DNA of 64,000 nt, taken from positions 103,391,698 through 103,455,697 of the forward strand of contig CM024758.1 in NCBI GenBank assembly GCA_014218235.1, given 5' to 3'. The notes under the pieces were generated by a model. The model was not told where the DNA came from. It saw only the letters and a list, made by a program, of their open reading frames with translations, and made no database searches. The translations under genes were made by a program, and so were the position numbers. The stretch comes from Colocasia esculenta (Eukaryota > Streptophyta > Magnoliopsida > Alismatales > Araceae). Positions 1 to 11,943 of the stretch are shown piece by piece (the stretch's first letter is position 1; the number at the start of each line of letters is the position of its first letter).

Positions 1-2115
1 CTCACAAGCAGAACCACCCTGGACCCCGGACACACCGCAAGGTAGGGAAGCCACACATGTCAGCACCACCACAGACTGGCACTCAAGAATGGGACTACGG
101 AACCGAGAGAAGAGCGAGACAGAGCCACACACGCCGCAAGGTCAGGAAGCCACACACGCAAGGTCGGGAAGCCACACACGCCGGCACCATCACAGCCTCT
201 AACCTCCGCAGAAGAGCGAGACAAAGCCGCCACAAAACACTACAAGAACGCACGTAACACCGCAGCCTGGCCAAGCTGTAGCCCTACGCCTAGCCCACTA
301 CGTGGCTCAGTAACCAACGGAGAGAGAGGCAGTGAGACAAAGGACTGTCTGGGCCGCGCTGGGAAGAGAACCGCCTCAACGACCTCAGCGTCCCGCCCCA
401 GACAAGAGAGCTCTACAAATGACTCGGCGCCGCTGTCCAAACCTCGTTTTCCCCTCAGCTCTAGAGTCTGCCAACTCGAGCATGCTCGTAGTCTAGAGCA
501 CTCCCTCAACAGGCTCCAAAGGATGGGAGTCCCAAAAAATGGACACAACCTTTGAACGGGACATGCCCTCAAGTGCCAAGCACTGGGCGAACGGGCAGGG
601 CAAGCACAACAAAAACCACACCGAACTGCTGGCTTGTAACCCACGACAAGCCCAGCAAGCACGAGGCACGCACCGACCCTCGAGAAGGCCATCGGCTAAC
701 CAAAAGCACGTACGAAAGAGCCAGAGCCTCAGAACACCACCAGTCAGTATGGAAAGCGTCACTCTGCTAATAATCGATAGACTGCCTGTCAATCAATTAT
801 TAGACAGACGCGACCCTCCTGGCACCGCTGCCAAGACATGGCCACGAAGGTGACACCTTCGATCACTGAACACAGCAAGGCAACCTGTCGAGTTCCCCAC
901 CCGAAGGTCCTATGGGCAAGCCTGCCCTGGGGCACATGCCGACACCCCAATCGGAACCACGAAAAACCCAAGGCAACACAAGTCTGTCACGTCCCCCTAG
1001 GTCGCCGCGATACCATCGTGATGGGGAACGACACCGAGACAGATACCATGTCACGACGGGGCAAAGCATCATGACAGCAAACCCTGTCACGACAGGACCA
1101 CGCTCGCGACAGTGATCATTATCGCGACAGGCAAACGCGTCGCGATAAGGTCGCGCCCGACTTGGCATACGCCTCTTCTGGTGTCTCGACGTGCACCGCG
1201 GGTCGCGACCACCAGCAGAGAGGCAGATCCACGGGATGCTCCATCCTGGGGCCGCCCAAAAGCCACACACATACCACACGGGGGAGGGGAGCATGGAGAA
1301 GCAATAAATACATGAGGGGCTCCAATCTACCAGGATCGAGAAGGGTTCAAGCAATCCCTAACTTAAATGAAGAAACGAACCCAATACGGCCTTTCACGTC
1401 GGTTTGGCCACCTCCTCCTCACTCCACGCAAGGTCTACAACACCATGGACGCGAGCACGACCCTCCTCACCACTGAAACGCACAAAGGGGAGAAAGGGAG
1501 GCGAAGCACCACCGAAGGGGGAGGAGAAGAGAGGGGAAGGAGGAAAAGGGGGAAGGGGTCACGGCCAAGGCCTTAAGCCTTCGGCACCCAAGACACGACG
1601 GGGCGACACGTCGCGTTAAGGACCTTAACACGACGGGTCAATGCACCGCGACAAGAACGCGTCCCCAGAAACGCCGCAACAACCCGACAGGTCGTACTTC
1701 ACGCCTGCCACCCTGACAAGCATCAGAAGACTGAAGCGATGAAATGCGACCCGTTGACCGGTCGCGACACGAAGACACGATGGAGAAGCAAGGCACGACT
1801 AGAACGCGACACACAAGCTGGTCACGACAAAGATGACTGTCATGTCGGACACCCACGACGTGACACTAACGCGTCGCCCAGCCTGGATGTGTTAGTGGCC
1901 AGTCATCCAAGACACCAGACGGAAAGCCGGGAAGCTGAGTCTTACATCTTTGGTCCAATAAGAGTTGTTTGGCCAAATCAAAATTAAAAGGTTGATTCCA
2001 CTTATTGGAAGTCTAACCAAGATTTTATTTTATTTTTATTTAAACACTTTTAATCAATATGGTAGTATTTACTATTTTCTTTAATTCTAATCAATTAAAT
2101 TTTCGGGGTGTTACA
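1..2115 (-). repeat. Partial Tekay-like Ty3/gypsy LTR, family K (first copy)
   Basis: GC-rich sequence whose right edge reads GGGTGTTACA. On the minus strand this is the LTR start TGTAACACCCC, typical of plant chromovirus LTRs. Positions 1-1090 align by eye with 62750-64000, for example the segment at 811-950 against 63717-63860. The second copy shows the other LTR terminus, so the full LTR is about 3 kb and this copy lacks its minus-strand 3' end. The stretch 1000-1860 is dense in CGCGAC/GTCGCG motifs. Open frames here lack any protein domain and I do not call them genes. The sequence GTAAC at 2116-2120 may be the target duplication. No matching internal region is present, so it may be a solo LTR or an element end. 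Confidence 0.75.
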
Positions 2116-2782
2116 GTAACACTGTCCAATGAAATTGACCATTAAAACTGGAAGATTAATCTTTCTTTCTTAAGAATGTAGTAGAACAGTGTTTGTGAGT
2201 TTCATTAACTAGCTCCCTACTACCATCATTTGGAAAAGTGATAGTCATGAATATATGATGGATCTTTCTGTTCGAAGGAGGAAAAATGTTTGCATTAGGG
2301 CTGCCAATGGATATCTATTTTCTGACTTCCAACTAGTTCTGACCTTTCCATATCTATTTTTCTGTTTTCGATTATTTTCCATTTTCTCATTTTTATTTCT
2401 AATAATATATAATTTTTACTTTATTTAAAATATATACTCTTAAAATCTTATTTTTTAATATTAAAAACTTTAGACTAAGTTTTAGCTTCTCCTTATTCGT
2501 AATAGGATCTAATTAACTTATCTCTCTTGTAGCATTTATTTGCCTATTATTATCAAAGACATCCCTTTTACAACTACTTCTAATGCTGCATACATTTACC
2601 ATTTGATCGTAATTAGTTTGCATTCATTCTGGCAATCCTTTTGAACTCATCAAATGCTTGATGGTCATCAATGTGTAGGTCACTTCAGGATCCATCTCGA
2701 GGGTGAGGACATCTACCCCATCATTGGAATCTATAGAGCTCTATTGAAGAGATTGGGCATAATCTTAAAGAAGATACCTCTG
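2116..2782. other. Unassigned AT-rich sequence
   Basis: About 670 bp between a gypsy LTR edge and an assembly gap. It is AT-rich, has no recognisable retroelement domain, and carries only a short open frame near its right end (from about 2654 into the gap) that I cannot place in any family. It may be a remnant of the sequence into which the K-family LTR inserted. I see no RNA gene or promoter signal. Confidence 0.5.
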
Positions 2783-2882
2783 NNNNNNNNNNNNNNNNNN
2801 NNNNNNNNNNNNNNNNNNNNNNNNNNNNNNNNNNNNNNNNNNNNNNNNNNNNNNNNNNNNNNNNNNNNNNNNNNNNNNNNNN
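2783..2882. other. Assembly gap of 100 N
   Basis: A run of exactly 100 N, the usual placeholder for a gap of unknown size. Left of it is unassigned sequence; right of it is the zinc-knuckle part of a copia gag. The 5' LTR, primer site and N-terminal gag of element F are therefore missing at or beyond this gap, and the adjacency of the two sides is not proven. Confidence 0.95.
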
Positions 2883-4320
2883 AAAAGAAGTTTTTCTCAG
2901 GTAAGAAAACACTTCCTCTTTCTAATTTCAACAGAATCACAATCTGACGAAATATTGTCTGTTACAGGTGCAACAAACCAGGACACATGAAGGGAGAGTG
3001 TCCTGAGAACAAGAAGGAAAAGCACAAGAAGTTCCAGAAATTTAAGAAGCCAAAGGCCATGGTAGCCACTTGGTCTGACGAAGACTCAAGTGAAGAAAGA
3101 AGAGAAGAAATCCTCAAGCTCTGAAAGTGAGGAATTTTGCTTCATGGCCAACAGTTCTGAAGAAAAGGTAATACTTCTTTTGAAGACTTTACTGTTGAAG
3201 ATTGGCAGGATGTGTATGCAGATTAGTTGAAAAATACTCTGAATTGAGAAAAGAAAACAAACACATCAAAAAGAAATTTGAAAATCTTTACATAACCAAT
3301 CTTCAAACACAGAACTTGTGAACTGGAAACTGAAATAACAGAATTGCATGAAGAAAAAGAAAATCTCATGAACCTTATTGATGAACTAAACTTGCCTCTC
3401 AAAAGGCCTCCAAGAATTCAAAAACTTAACTGAAAAGCTGGAAATTGAAAACAAAAAAACAACAGAAGATTGAAGAAATGAAACTCTTAAAACCAGCTAA
3501 AAGAAAGGGATGAAGTTATCCAAACCTTCACAAAAGGTAAGATAACTTAGAGGCCTGCTAGGAACCACCATGACACCACCTCTCATGGATTAGGATTCAA
3601 CAAAAAGAACCCATGAAAGACAAATCTGGTGAGAAAAAGGGCAAAGCACCACTAATTAAATTTGTCAAGGGTCCTAATCTTGAGAACACAGAAATTCAAC
3701 AAACAGCAAACAAAACCTTAAACAAAACACAAAACAAAGCAAAAACTCAAAAACAAAAGAAGACCATCAGGTCGACACAGTCCCCTGACGGTCGACACCA
3801 GTCCACAAGAACAAGGCTTCTGTGGCTGCTATGTCGACACCAGTACAGGAGAGGTCGACCTGCTCAACATCAAAAGCTGCAAACAACTCAACCAAAAATT
3901 CAAATAAAAATTTGAAAAATAAGAAAAAGTCAAAAGAAATAATTCATGAAAACCTTGGACCTCCAAGACAACATTTCAAGATGATTGGACCAATCCTTGG
4001 AGCCAATGGTATGAAAATCCATGTTGGTATCATCCTCAATTCCTTTATCCAAATTTCTTGATGTACCACAAATCCCTGGATTCCACCTCCTCATCTGAAC
4101 TCCAATTTTCAAATGAAAACTCCCCTCCTACCAAAACAAAAATCTTGGTGCTTTCATTCCTAAAAGAAAGAACAAACAGAAAAAGGCTGAAACACCAATG
4201 TAACAAAACAAAATCAAAAAAAAGGTCAAATTTGGGTGAGAAAAGATTTACTGACAATGTTCAACATTCTGATGGTCCCAACTCTGTTTGGGTACCAAAA
4301 TCTTCTCTCCACTGATCTTT
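2883..4320 (+). pseudogene. Copia gag C-terminal part (element F)
   Basis: A CX2CX4HX4C zinc knuckle (cysteines encoded at 2960, 2969 and 2999, histidine at 2984) is followed by a Lys/Glu-rich tail. Then comes a region rich in charged heptad-like residues (about 3230-3530), consistent with a coiled coil. This matches the nucleocapsid half of SIRE-type Gag, which binds the genomic RNA in the virus-like particle. The N-terminal capsid-like half is lost at the gap. The reading frame changes several times. A Trp-Val-Pro-Lys segment at about 4289 marks the usual gag-protease junction. The stretch 3768-3862 carries four GTCGAC motifs inside what should be coding sequence. Confidence 0.75.
3768..3862. 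repeat. Cluster of four GTCGAC motifs within gag of F
   Basis: AGGTCGACAC, CGGTCGACAC, ATGTCGACAC and AGGTCGACC occur within about 95 bp. The same motif forms arrays in the leader of the 3' ORF and in the LTR of this element. The surrounding sequence lies in the gag-pol linker, where protein constraint is low. Confidence 0.7.
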
Positions 4321-4339
4321 TTGCAGGAAGGTCGTGCAC

Positions 4340-5560
4340 CCAACACCAATGTATGGTTTCTTGACAGTGGGTGTTCACGACACATGACGGGAGACAGAGC
4401 AAATTCTCATTCCTGCTTGAAAAGGAGGGAGGGTCAGTTACATTTGGAGGTAAAAATAAAGGAAAGATCATTGGATCTGGAAAGGTTGGTCAAACTTCTT
4501 CAAACTCAGTAGATAATGTTTTATTAGTTGATGGTCTTGATTATAATTTGCTCAGTATCAGCCAACTATGTGACAAAGGTCACAAAGTTGTGTTTGAATC
4601 TGATTTTTGTAAGATAATTGATTCATCAACTGATAAAATCAAATTCTTTGGAAAAAGAGAAAACAATGTCTACATGATCAACCTAATAAAACTTTTCTGA
4701 AAATCTTTGCTTTGTTGCAAATAAAGATGAAATTGCATGGACTTGGCACAAAAGACTTGGCCATGCAAGTTTCAGAACATTGAATAAGTTGTTAAGACTG
4801 AACTTGGTTAAGGGTCTTCCTGAATCTTTTTCTAAGTTGAAGATCAAGTTTGTGGGATATGTGCTAAAGGAAAACAAACTAGGAAATCTTTTAAACCTTC
4901 AATGAGGTACTTACATCTAGGCCACTAGAACTTCTTCACATGGACCTTTTGGGCCAACAAGAGTTCTAAGCTTAAGTGGCAAAGATATGGGTTTGTAATC
5001 ATTGATGACTTTACTAGATTTACTTGGGTTATCTTTCTATCCCACAAAAGTGATACTTGCCTTGAATTCAGGAATTCTGTACCACTATCTTAACAACTTA
5101 TCCATATAAAATCAAAAACATTTTAACTGATCATGGGGGTGAATTTGATAACACATCCTTTTCTGATCTATGTGCTGAATTTCAATATTTCACAAGTTTT
5201 CTTCACCTAGAACTCCAGAACAAAATGGAGTTGTGGAAAGAAAGAATAGAACTCTTGTGGAAATGGCTAGATCCATGCTCTTAGGAAGTAATCTGCCCAA
5301 ATCCTTCTGGGCTGAAGCTGTTAACACAGCCAATCATATCCTAAATAGAGCTTTGATCAGACCAAAGATCAGAAAACCCCCTATGAATTGTTGAAAAACA
5401 AAAAGCCAACTGTTTCTTATTTCAAAACTTTGGGTGCAAATGCTTTGTACACAATAATAACAAAGAAAACCTTGACAAGTTTGATGCTAAGAGTCAGGAA
5501 GCTATCTTCCTTGGCTATTCTGAAGTGTCAAGGGCTTTCAAAGTGTACATTCTAAAACCA
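4340..5560 (+). pseudogene. Copia protease and integrase (element F)
   Basis: The aspartic protease signature Leu-Asp-Ser-Gly-Cys-Ser-Arg-His-Met is encoded from 4360, with the catalytic Asp at 4363. It is followed by the typical Leu-Leu-Ser-Ile-Ser-Gln-Leu motif near 4545. The integrase zinc-binding region (Trp-His-X-Arg-Leu-Gly-His at about 4745 and CX2C at about 4852) and core follow. Core landmarks are His-Met-Asp-Leu-Phe-Gly at about 4935, Thr-Asp-His-Gly-Gly-Glu-Phe at 5127 and Glu-Arg-Lys-Asn-Arg-Thr at about 5237, so the DDE residues are recognisable. Together these would process Gag-Pol and insert the cDNA. Several frameshifts interrupt the frame, and it cannot yield an intact polyprotein. 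Confidence 0.8.
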
Positions 5561-5889
5561 AAACTGTTGAAGAATCTCCACATGTTATTTTTGATGAAAA
5601 TTCCTTTTCCACTAATGATTCTAAATCTTGCAGGGAAAGACAAGACAATGAAGAGGATGACCTCATTGTGGATTCTTCACCAACTGTTGAGGAGCTTGTC
5701 AATAATGAAGAGAACCTGAACAACAACCACCATCTTCAAGTGGGTCAGGTAACATTGCTCCAGAAGTGGGTACTTCTCAACAGGTAATTTCTGAACCTCG
5801 ATATCTGAGAGATCACCCATTAGACAGTGTAGTTGGCAATTAAATGATAGAGTAAGGACCAGATCATCCTTCTTGCAAAATATTGAAGA

Positions 5890-7400
5890 AGACCCACTAG
5901 CTCTAATTTCCCAAATTGAACCCAGTCAATTGATGAAGCCTTATCCAGTTCTGATTGGATTAATGCCATGCATGATGAGCTTCATCAATTCGAAAGAAAT
6001 CAAGTATGGGAATTAGTACCTAGACCTAGTGACCAAGCAGTGATTGGTACTAGATGGGTTTTCAGAAATAAGTTAAATGAAACTGGTCAAGTAATAAGAA
6101 ACAAAGCTAGGCTAGTTGCAAAGGGGTATAACAAGTTTTGGAATTGACTTTGAAGAATCATATGCCCCTGTAGCTAGACTAGAAGCTGTCAGAATTTTCC
6201 TTGCTTTTGCATCCTCCATGAAATTCAAAGTCTATCAAATGGATGTCAAAAGTGCATTCTTAAATGGATATATAAAGGAAAATGTTTTTGTTGAACAACC
6301 TCCTGGATATGAAAATGAAAAATATCCTAACCATGTTTTCAAGCTTAATAAGGCTCTCTATGGTCTTAAGCAAGCTCCAAGAGCTTGGTATGACCGGTTG
6401 AGTTCCTTTTTACTTGAAAAAGGATATTCTAGAGGTAATGTTGATCAAACATTGTTCACAAAATAGTTAAAAAAAAATAATTGTAGTCCAAATTTATGTT
6501 GATGACATAATATTTGGATCAACCAATAAAGGCCTTTGCACTGAATTTTCAAATCAAATGAAGAATGAATTTGAAATGAGCTTAATGGGAGATTTAACAT
6601 TCTTTTTGGGATTGCAGGTTAACCAAACACATGAAGGAATCTTCATCAGTCAAACCAAATATGTCAAGGAGCTATTAAAGAGGTTTGACTTTCAGAACCT
6701 AAGCACTCAAGCACACCAATTGCAATTAATGCTAAACTAGAAGAAGATCCATCTGGTAAGTCAGTAGATCCAAAGACCTACAGAGGTATGATTGGCTCTC
6801 TGCTCTATCTTACAACTTCTAGACCTGATATTCAGTTTTGTGGTGTGTTTATGTGCTAGATTCCAATCTAATCCTAAAGAAAGTCACATGCTTGCTGTTA
6901 AACGAATCTTCAAATATCTTGTTGGAACATGTGACTTAGGATTTGGTATCCTGCTGGTTGCAAGTTAGATCTGTTTGCCTATTGTGATGCTGATTATGCT
7001 GGTGCAAATTAGATAGAAAAAGCACAAGTGGCTTGTGTCTATTTCTAGGTGGGTGCCTTATCTCTTGGGCTTCTAAGAAGCAACATTCAGTTGCTCTGTC
7101 AACTGCAGAAGCTGAATATGTTGCAGCAGGTAGATGTGGAACTCAGATTCTCTGGGTGAAACATCAACTTCTTGATTACAACCAAGATTTAGGGTGTGTA
7201 CCCATCCTATGTGATAACACTAGTGCCATAATTTGTCTAAAAACCCCATTCAGCACTCCAGAACAAACACATTGAAATTAGGCATCATTTCTTGAGAGAT
7301 GAGGTTGCCAAGAAATCCTTTGAACTCCACTTCATTGAAACTGAAAAACAAATTGCAGACATATTCACTAAACCCCTTCCTGAAAACAATTTTCATCTTT
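5890..7400 (+). pseudogene. Copia reverse transcriptase and RNase H (element F)
   Basis: RT landmarks in order are a Trp-X-X-Ala-Met-X-X-Glu start near 5950, Lys-Ala-Arg-Leu-Val-Ala-Lys-Gly at 6103, then a frameshift. The longest open piece runs 6116-6466 with Gln-Met-Asp-Val-Lys-Ser-Ala-Phe-Leu and Ala-Leu-Tyr-Gly-Leu-Lys-Gln. The catalytic YVDD is at about 6497. After more shifts, the RNase H part shows Ser-Thr-Ser-Gly near 7021 and Leu-Ser-Thr-Ala-Glu-Ala-Glu-Tyr near 7099. It ends with the Thr-Lys-Pro-Leu-Pro box near 7370. This enzyme would copy the RNA into cDNA. The active-site residues survive, but the gene is broken in at least four places. Confidence 0.85.
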
Positions 7401-7566
7401 AAGGAGAGAACTTGGTCTTTGTAAATGTCCACCTTCATGATCTCTCTCAAGGTTTGGGTTGAGTGTAATGCATTGTCTAGGGGGAGTTCTTTGCATCTCA
7501 TAATTCTTTGCTTCCTTGAGTTACATTGTTCATATCTCTCTCACTTTCAATTCTATTCCCTTTTTA

Positions 7567-8010
7567 CAATAAATTCTCCAACTCTTATTGTGTTGAAATT
7601 TCTTGGTATATCAAATGGTGATTTGGAGAAGGACAAGTTATGCTTGTCTGGACACTTTCACTATGCGAGAGTATATGTCTCCGCCAAGTACTAAGAAATG
7701 ATATGCAATTGTTGAGGGGGAGCTTTATTGTTCAAAGAGGATACTTTTCTGATTTCAAAAACTTGCTTATTTTCACTTCCATTTCTTTTTGATAATGAAT
7801 TCTTCAACTCTTATTGTATTGAAATTTCTTGGTATATCAAATGGTGTTGGAGAAGGACAAGTTAGGCTTGTCTGGAAACCTTTCATTATGCGGAGTATAT
7901 GTCTCCGCCAAGTACCAAGAAATGGATATGCAATTGTTGAGGGGGAGTCTTTGTTGTCCAAGAAGAAAACTTTTCTGATTTCCAAATTTACATATCTTTA
8001 TTTTGATGAA
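7567..8010 (+). repeat. Tandem duplication of a 226-bp unit with polypurine-like tracts
   Basis: The block starting near 7567 is repeated from about 7792. ACTCTTATTG recurs at 7581 and 7807, an offset of 226 bp. Each copy contains a tract like TTGTTGAGGGGGAG, which resembles the polypurine primer next to a copia LTR. The two copies differ at scattered positions, so the duplication is not recent. It lies in the noncoding spacer after pol. Confidence 0.8.
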
Positions 8011-9360
8011 AAGTGATTGAAATCATCATCTCAGGGGGAGCTAGAAAATTCACAAGTCATGACTTTGCAAAATTCAAATTTTTCTTGAATCTCATCAATT
8101 CCTTGCATGATGTCATCATTAAAGTCTAGAGTCTCAAAATGAACCCTTGAGTGATCTATTATATTTTTACTAATCAACTTTCAACTATATCTCTCAACCC
8201 ACAGAAATTCAGATCTCTTCCTAGACTAAACATCAACTTGTGCCTTGAACTTAAAACATTTCCTTGTTTGCAACTGATGATTGGATGTATTTGATTTCTA
8301 TCTCACAAACTCTCCAAATTTTTTAAAATCCAACAGAGCAATGGCACTTGTGCTGAGAAACTGCACACCTTCACAATGAATGAAGTGCCATGTATGTCAT
8401 GAGGCACTATTGCTAACTCTGTTCAAAGGGGAATCATAAAAATAAATTCAAAACAAAGCAAAATGTGCTATGTTTTTTGATGATGACTGAGTAACTGGAA
8501 ATATTGGCGTCTACAAAACGTATATTTTCATGTCAAAAGGCCATCATTTACCCCTTTGAGACTTGACAATGACTAAATCTTAAGTATCCAGGGACTATGG
8601 TGTGTAAAAAGCACTAGTACTTGAGTGAAAGAGATTTATATCATTTGATAGTTTGTTAAAAGAACAAAATGTGAACATTATTGGAGATGTGTCTAGAAAG
8701 AATCATCTTCATTCCTCATCCAGTTGTTCTTTGAGATTGTGTTTTATTTTCAACACAATTGTATTTAGTCTAGATGACATCTTTAATTCTTTAAAGTTGA
8801 GAAATATGGTAGTTTATAGTTGATTGTTAGATATATTATATCCCTCAATTTCTCATTTTGTTGATTCAAGTCTTGGAATGCTAATATCCTGTTGGAAATT
8901 GTTTGAAAACTTGAATTGTGATGAATTTTTGCAAAATATAACAAAATGAATTTAAGCCTCTTAAAAATCCTTGAAATGATAATTCCCCTCATTGTTCATC
9001 ATTCTAAAGATGTCCCAAATTTCTCAAAATTCCTCTCACAAAAATTCAAATTTTCTTCAAAGGCAGGTCGACACACTCCTATCTCGTGTCGACACATACC
9101 CTAGGTCAGGTCGACACTACTCTCTTCCTGTGTCGACACTGCCCTCTTGCCAGAACCTTTTAAACCGTGGGTTCAGGATAAGCCTTGTTGTTTCCTGCGG
9201 GTAGTGCACCACTGCAAAACCCTTTTAGGCATCAGGTCGACCCGACGGTCGCTCTCTTCTCATTTCCGGCAAGAAATCTCACATTCTCTCCTCAATCAAA
9301 CCCTTTCTCATCATCTCTCTTCTCCTTCATCAAACCCGATTCCACTCCATCCTTGCAAAC
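8011..9360 (+). other. Noncoding spacer between pol and the 3' ORF of F
   Basis: AT-rich sequence without a long open frame or known domain. It carries further GGGGGAG tracts (about 8030) and, at 9063-9250, a cluster of GTCGAC motifs. SIRE-type elements commonly have such a spacer between pol and the env-like ORF. It may hold the splice acceptor or promoter for that ORF, but I cannot identify one with confidence. Confidence 0.55.
9063..9250. repeat. Cluster of GTGTCGACAC-type palindromes before the 3' ORF of F
   Basis: Five GTCGAC cores are present. Versions flanked as AGGTCGAC alternate with the full palindrome GTGTCGACAC (near 9089 and 9131). The cluster ends about 110 bp before the first ATG of the env-like frame at 9361, in the position of a leader. 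Confidence 0.75.
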
Positions 9361-11325
9361 ATGGTGAGAAGATGGGTCCTCGCCGTGGAGCAAGATCCCA
9401 GGCTTCGTCCAGGCCGTTCCGGCAGAGGATGAGTTCCTCAATTGGAAAAGAACAAAAAGGAGCATGACCCTGCAGAGCAACCAGGGTCCCCCTCTGCACC
9501 TCAGCCAGCAGCCAAGAGAGGTAGACCCTCTTCTTCAGGCAGAGGTAGGGTTTCTAGACAGAGAATCCGGGCTCTTCTTCTGGAGACTCTTCAGAGTCAT
9601 CATCTTCACTTTGTCTGAGTCTTCCAAGTCCTCAGACACCACTAGTGAAGCCAAGCTCATTCTAAAGCCCAGGATAGTGGACTTATCAGATGTTCAGCTA
9701 GCAGACACATTTCCAGAAATTCAGACCTATTTTTCCTTTCAGTCTTGGTTACCATTCATTTCTGAGTTTCAAATTTCTTATCCAAGACTTGTTAGGGAAT
9801 TCTACAAGAACCTACATGCACAGATGAAGGGTATGAATCAAAGGTTAAGGGAATAGCATTGATATGCCAACTGATATAGCTGCCTCCAAAGTACCAGATG
9901 AAGGGGCAGATTATCATCAATTTGAATTTGATCTTCATGAAGCCTATTCTATCTTGACAGGCCTACCTTCTGATGCATCTGATCCCAAACAAACCCATGT
10001 TACAGATTCAACACAATTCCTTTCCCCCTGTGTTGAGAGTCCTCCACCACATATTGACCACCATTATCACTCCTCAAGGTGGTGGAAGGACAGGTTTGAC
10101 AGATATTCAGAGGTTTATTCTGTATTGCATGGTCAAAGATATCAAAATCAATCTTCATGTCATTATGTATCAAATCATATCTGAAACAACAAGGAAGGAC
10201 CTCAAAAGATCTCTACCATATGCTGCACATCTGACCTCAGTCTTCCAGCATTTTGTGTGTGCCCTTGGAGAATGAAAAATCCCAATCTATTCCTAAGCCC
10301 AACATCTACACCTTTAAGAATATTCAAAAATTTATGGGATTTAGACTGGAGGGAAATCAAGTTAGGAGAGGGCCAGTTGTGGTTGAGCCCCCCAAGCTCA
10401 GGAGGAACAGCCTCATGATCAAGGGAACAGCCCCAAGCTCAGGAGGACAGCCTCAAGATCAGGGGACCAGCCCCAAGCTCAAGAGGAACAGCCTCCAGCT
10501 GAAGGGGACCAGCCCCAAAGTCAAGAGGATCAGCCTCCTTTGAATGAGGAACAGCCTCAATTTCAACTGGAGGTGACATTCCTTTTCATGCCCCACTCTC
10601 ACCTCAGTTTCCTCATTTCTCTCCACAACCCAATTTTCAAGCATCCACATCTTCTGGTGGGCCTCCTGTTCCACCAGAATTGATCTCCTTCCTGAATGAT
10701 AAGTTTGAAACCTTGAACTCCTCCATCCAAACCATGTCAGAAACATTTGAGTTGAGGATTCAAAGATTGGAGAACACTGTCTGCCAAGTTCATAGAACAA
10801 AAAGCTGCCTCAGACTATGCAGCTCAAAGATTCAATAGATTGATTGGACACTGGCAGATGCCTCATTAGAGCTGAAGGAACATCAAGACAAACTAGAGCA
10901 GTTCTTAAGGGAATTTTGGCAAATTCCCAAGCTGATGTCTTCAACACTAAGCAGACTTACATGAGATCACCAGCACAAGACTGTCCTTTGCTCATTTTGT
11001 GGATGATTTGGAAAGCATGAAACTTCAATGACACATTGACAAGCATATCTGATTTGACAAAGGAATTCAAGATCATGCAAAGACCTGGTTGGTCAGCTGG
11101 ATCATCTTCCTCTTCACAACCCATTCAGCTGATCTAGCCAGAATTCAAGCTACTTTGATAGAAATTCAGATAGAATGGAACACTTCTTGCTACAAACTTA
11201 CAACCATTCAAGATCAAATCAAGACCAGCTTGACTTTCATGGAGAAAAGAATGTCTGACATTGAGCCATCTTACTTCCCCTTCCTCCTCCTCCATCTTCT
11301 TCAATGTATTTACTTTTTTTTTTGA
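9361..11325 (+). pseudogene. Env-like / plant transposon protein ORF of element F
   Basis: This is the third ORF of a SIRE-type copia element. A Lys/Arg/Ser-rich N terminus (from 9361 or 9374) leads into a conserved block around 9670-9810 with Pro-Arg-Ile-Val-Asp and Tyr-Pro-Arg-Leu-Val-Arg-Glu-Phe-Tyr. A second block around 10100-10275 has Leu-Pro-Tyr-Ala-X-His-Leu-Thr-Ser-Val. A Gln/Pro-rich minisatellite tail follows, then heptad-like sequence to about 11270. Similar ORFs in SIRE elements are described as envelope-like, but their function is unproven; I see no clear signal peptide or membrane anchor here. Several frameshifts break it. A remnant with the same second block is present in element I on the minus strand. 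Confidence 0.65.
10384..10550 (+). repeat. Minisatellite in the Gln/Pro-rich tail of the 3' ORF
   Basis: Imperfect repeats built on CCCCAAGCTCAGGAGGA and ACAGCCTC, with units of roughly 24 bp often paired as 48 bp. They encode Gln/Glu/Pro-rich repeats in one frame and Lys/Ser-rich repeats in another. Small length changes between units probably cause some of the frame loss. Confidence 0.7.
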
Positions 11326-11702
11326 TGATGTCAAAGGGGAGAAGAAAGAAGAGAAAAAGATGTTAATGATTGTAATCTTTTGGATAGATTGTAATGGTTC
11401 TCTTGAATGAAATGAAATGTTTTTGCTTGGCTTGAATGAAATCTACATTGTGACTTCAATGTGAATGAAAATCTTTATGTGAATGTGATTGTTTGAATAC
11501 TTGTCAAGTTGCTTGACTTCTGTGTACAAAAATTCTCATTTCAAGTAACATTGTGTTCCACAAATACATCAACTGTTACTGAAATATCAAAAGGTCTTTG
11601 ACAAGTTTAAACAAAAAGAAAATAAAAATGAATAACAAAAATTGCTTAAAATCACACTTCATCAAAACCACATTGTAATATGGATTTATTGTTGCCATCA
11701 TC

Positions 11703-11716
11703 AAAAAGGGGGAGAT
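11703..11716 (+). other. Polypurine tract of F
   Basis: AAAAAGGGGGAGAT lies directly before the LTR start TGTTGGG at 11717. This is the standard plus-strand primer position for a copia element. Confidence 0.85.
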
Positions 11717-11943
11717 TGTTGGGTTGAGTGTATTTCATATCATTTCCCTCCTATTTTGATGATGACAAAGGTGATTTGAATGCAAATTAAATGAAACATG
11801 TAAACACATCTCACCTGAATTCATATTCAAAAGCATGTTTCAAAGCACACTTATCATTTGCACTAATATAAAATCATTTTACTAATGATATATGTGTTTA
11901 TTTTTCAGGTACAAACACTTTTTGCAAAAGAAGTGTGCAAAAG

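Noticed and set aside
2654..2780. Possible host-gene exon before the gap
   Set aside because: Short frame, no recognised family, no supported splice sites, and cut by the gap.
2901..2967. Intron-like segment with GTAAG donor, CTGAC and TTACAG acceptor in gag of F
   Set aside because: Read without splicing, the frame gives a complete CX2CX4HX4C knuckle starting at 2960, within the supposed intron. Splicing would remove its first cysteine.
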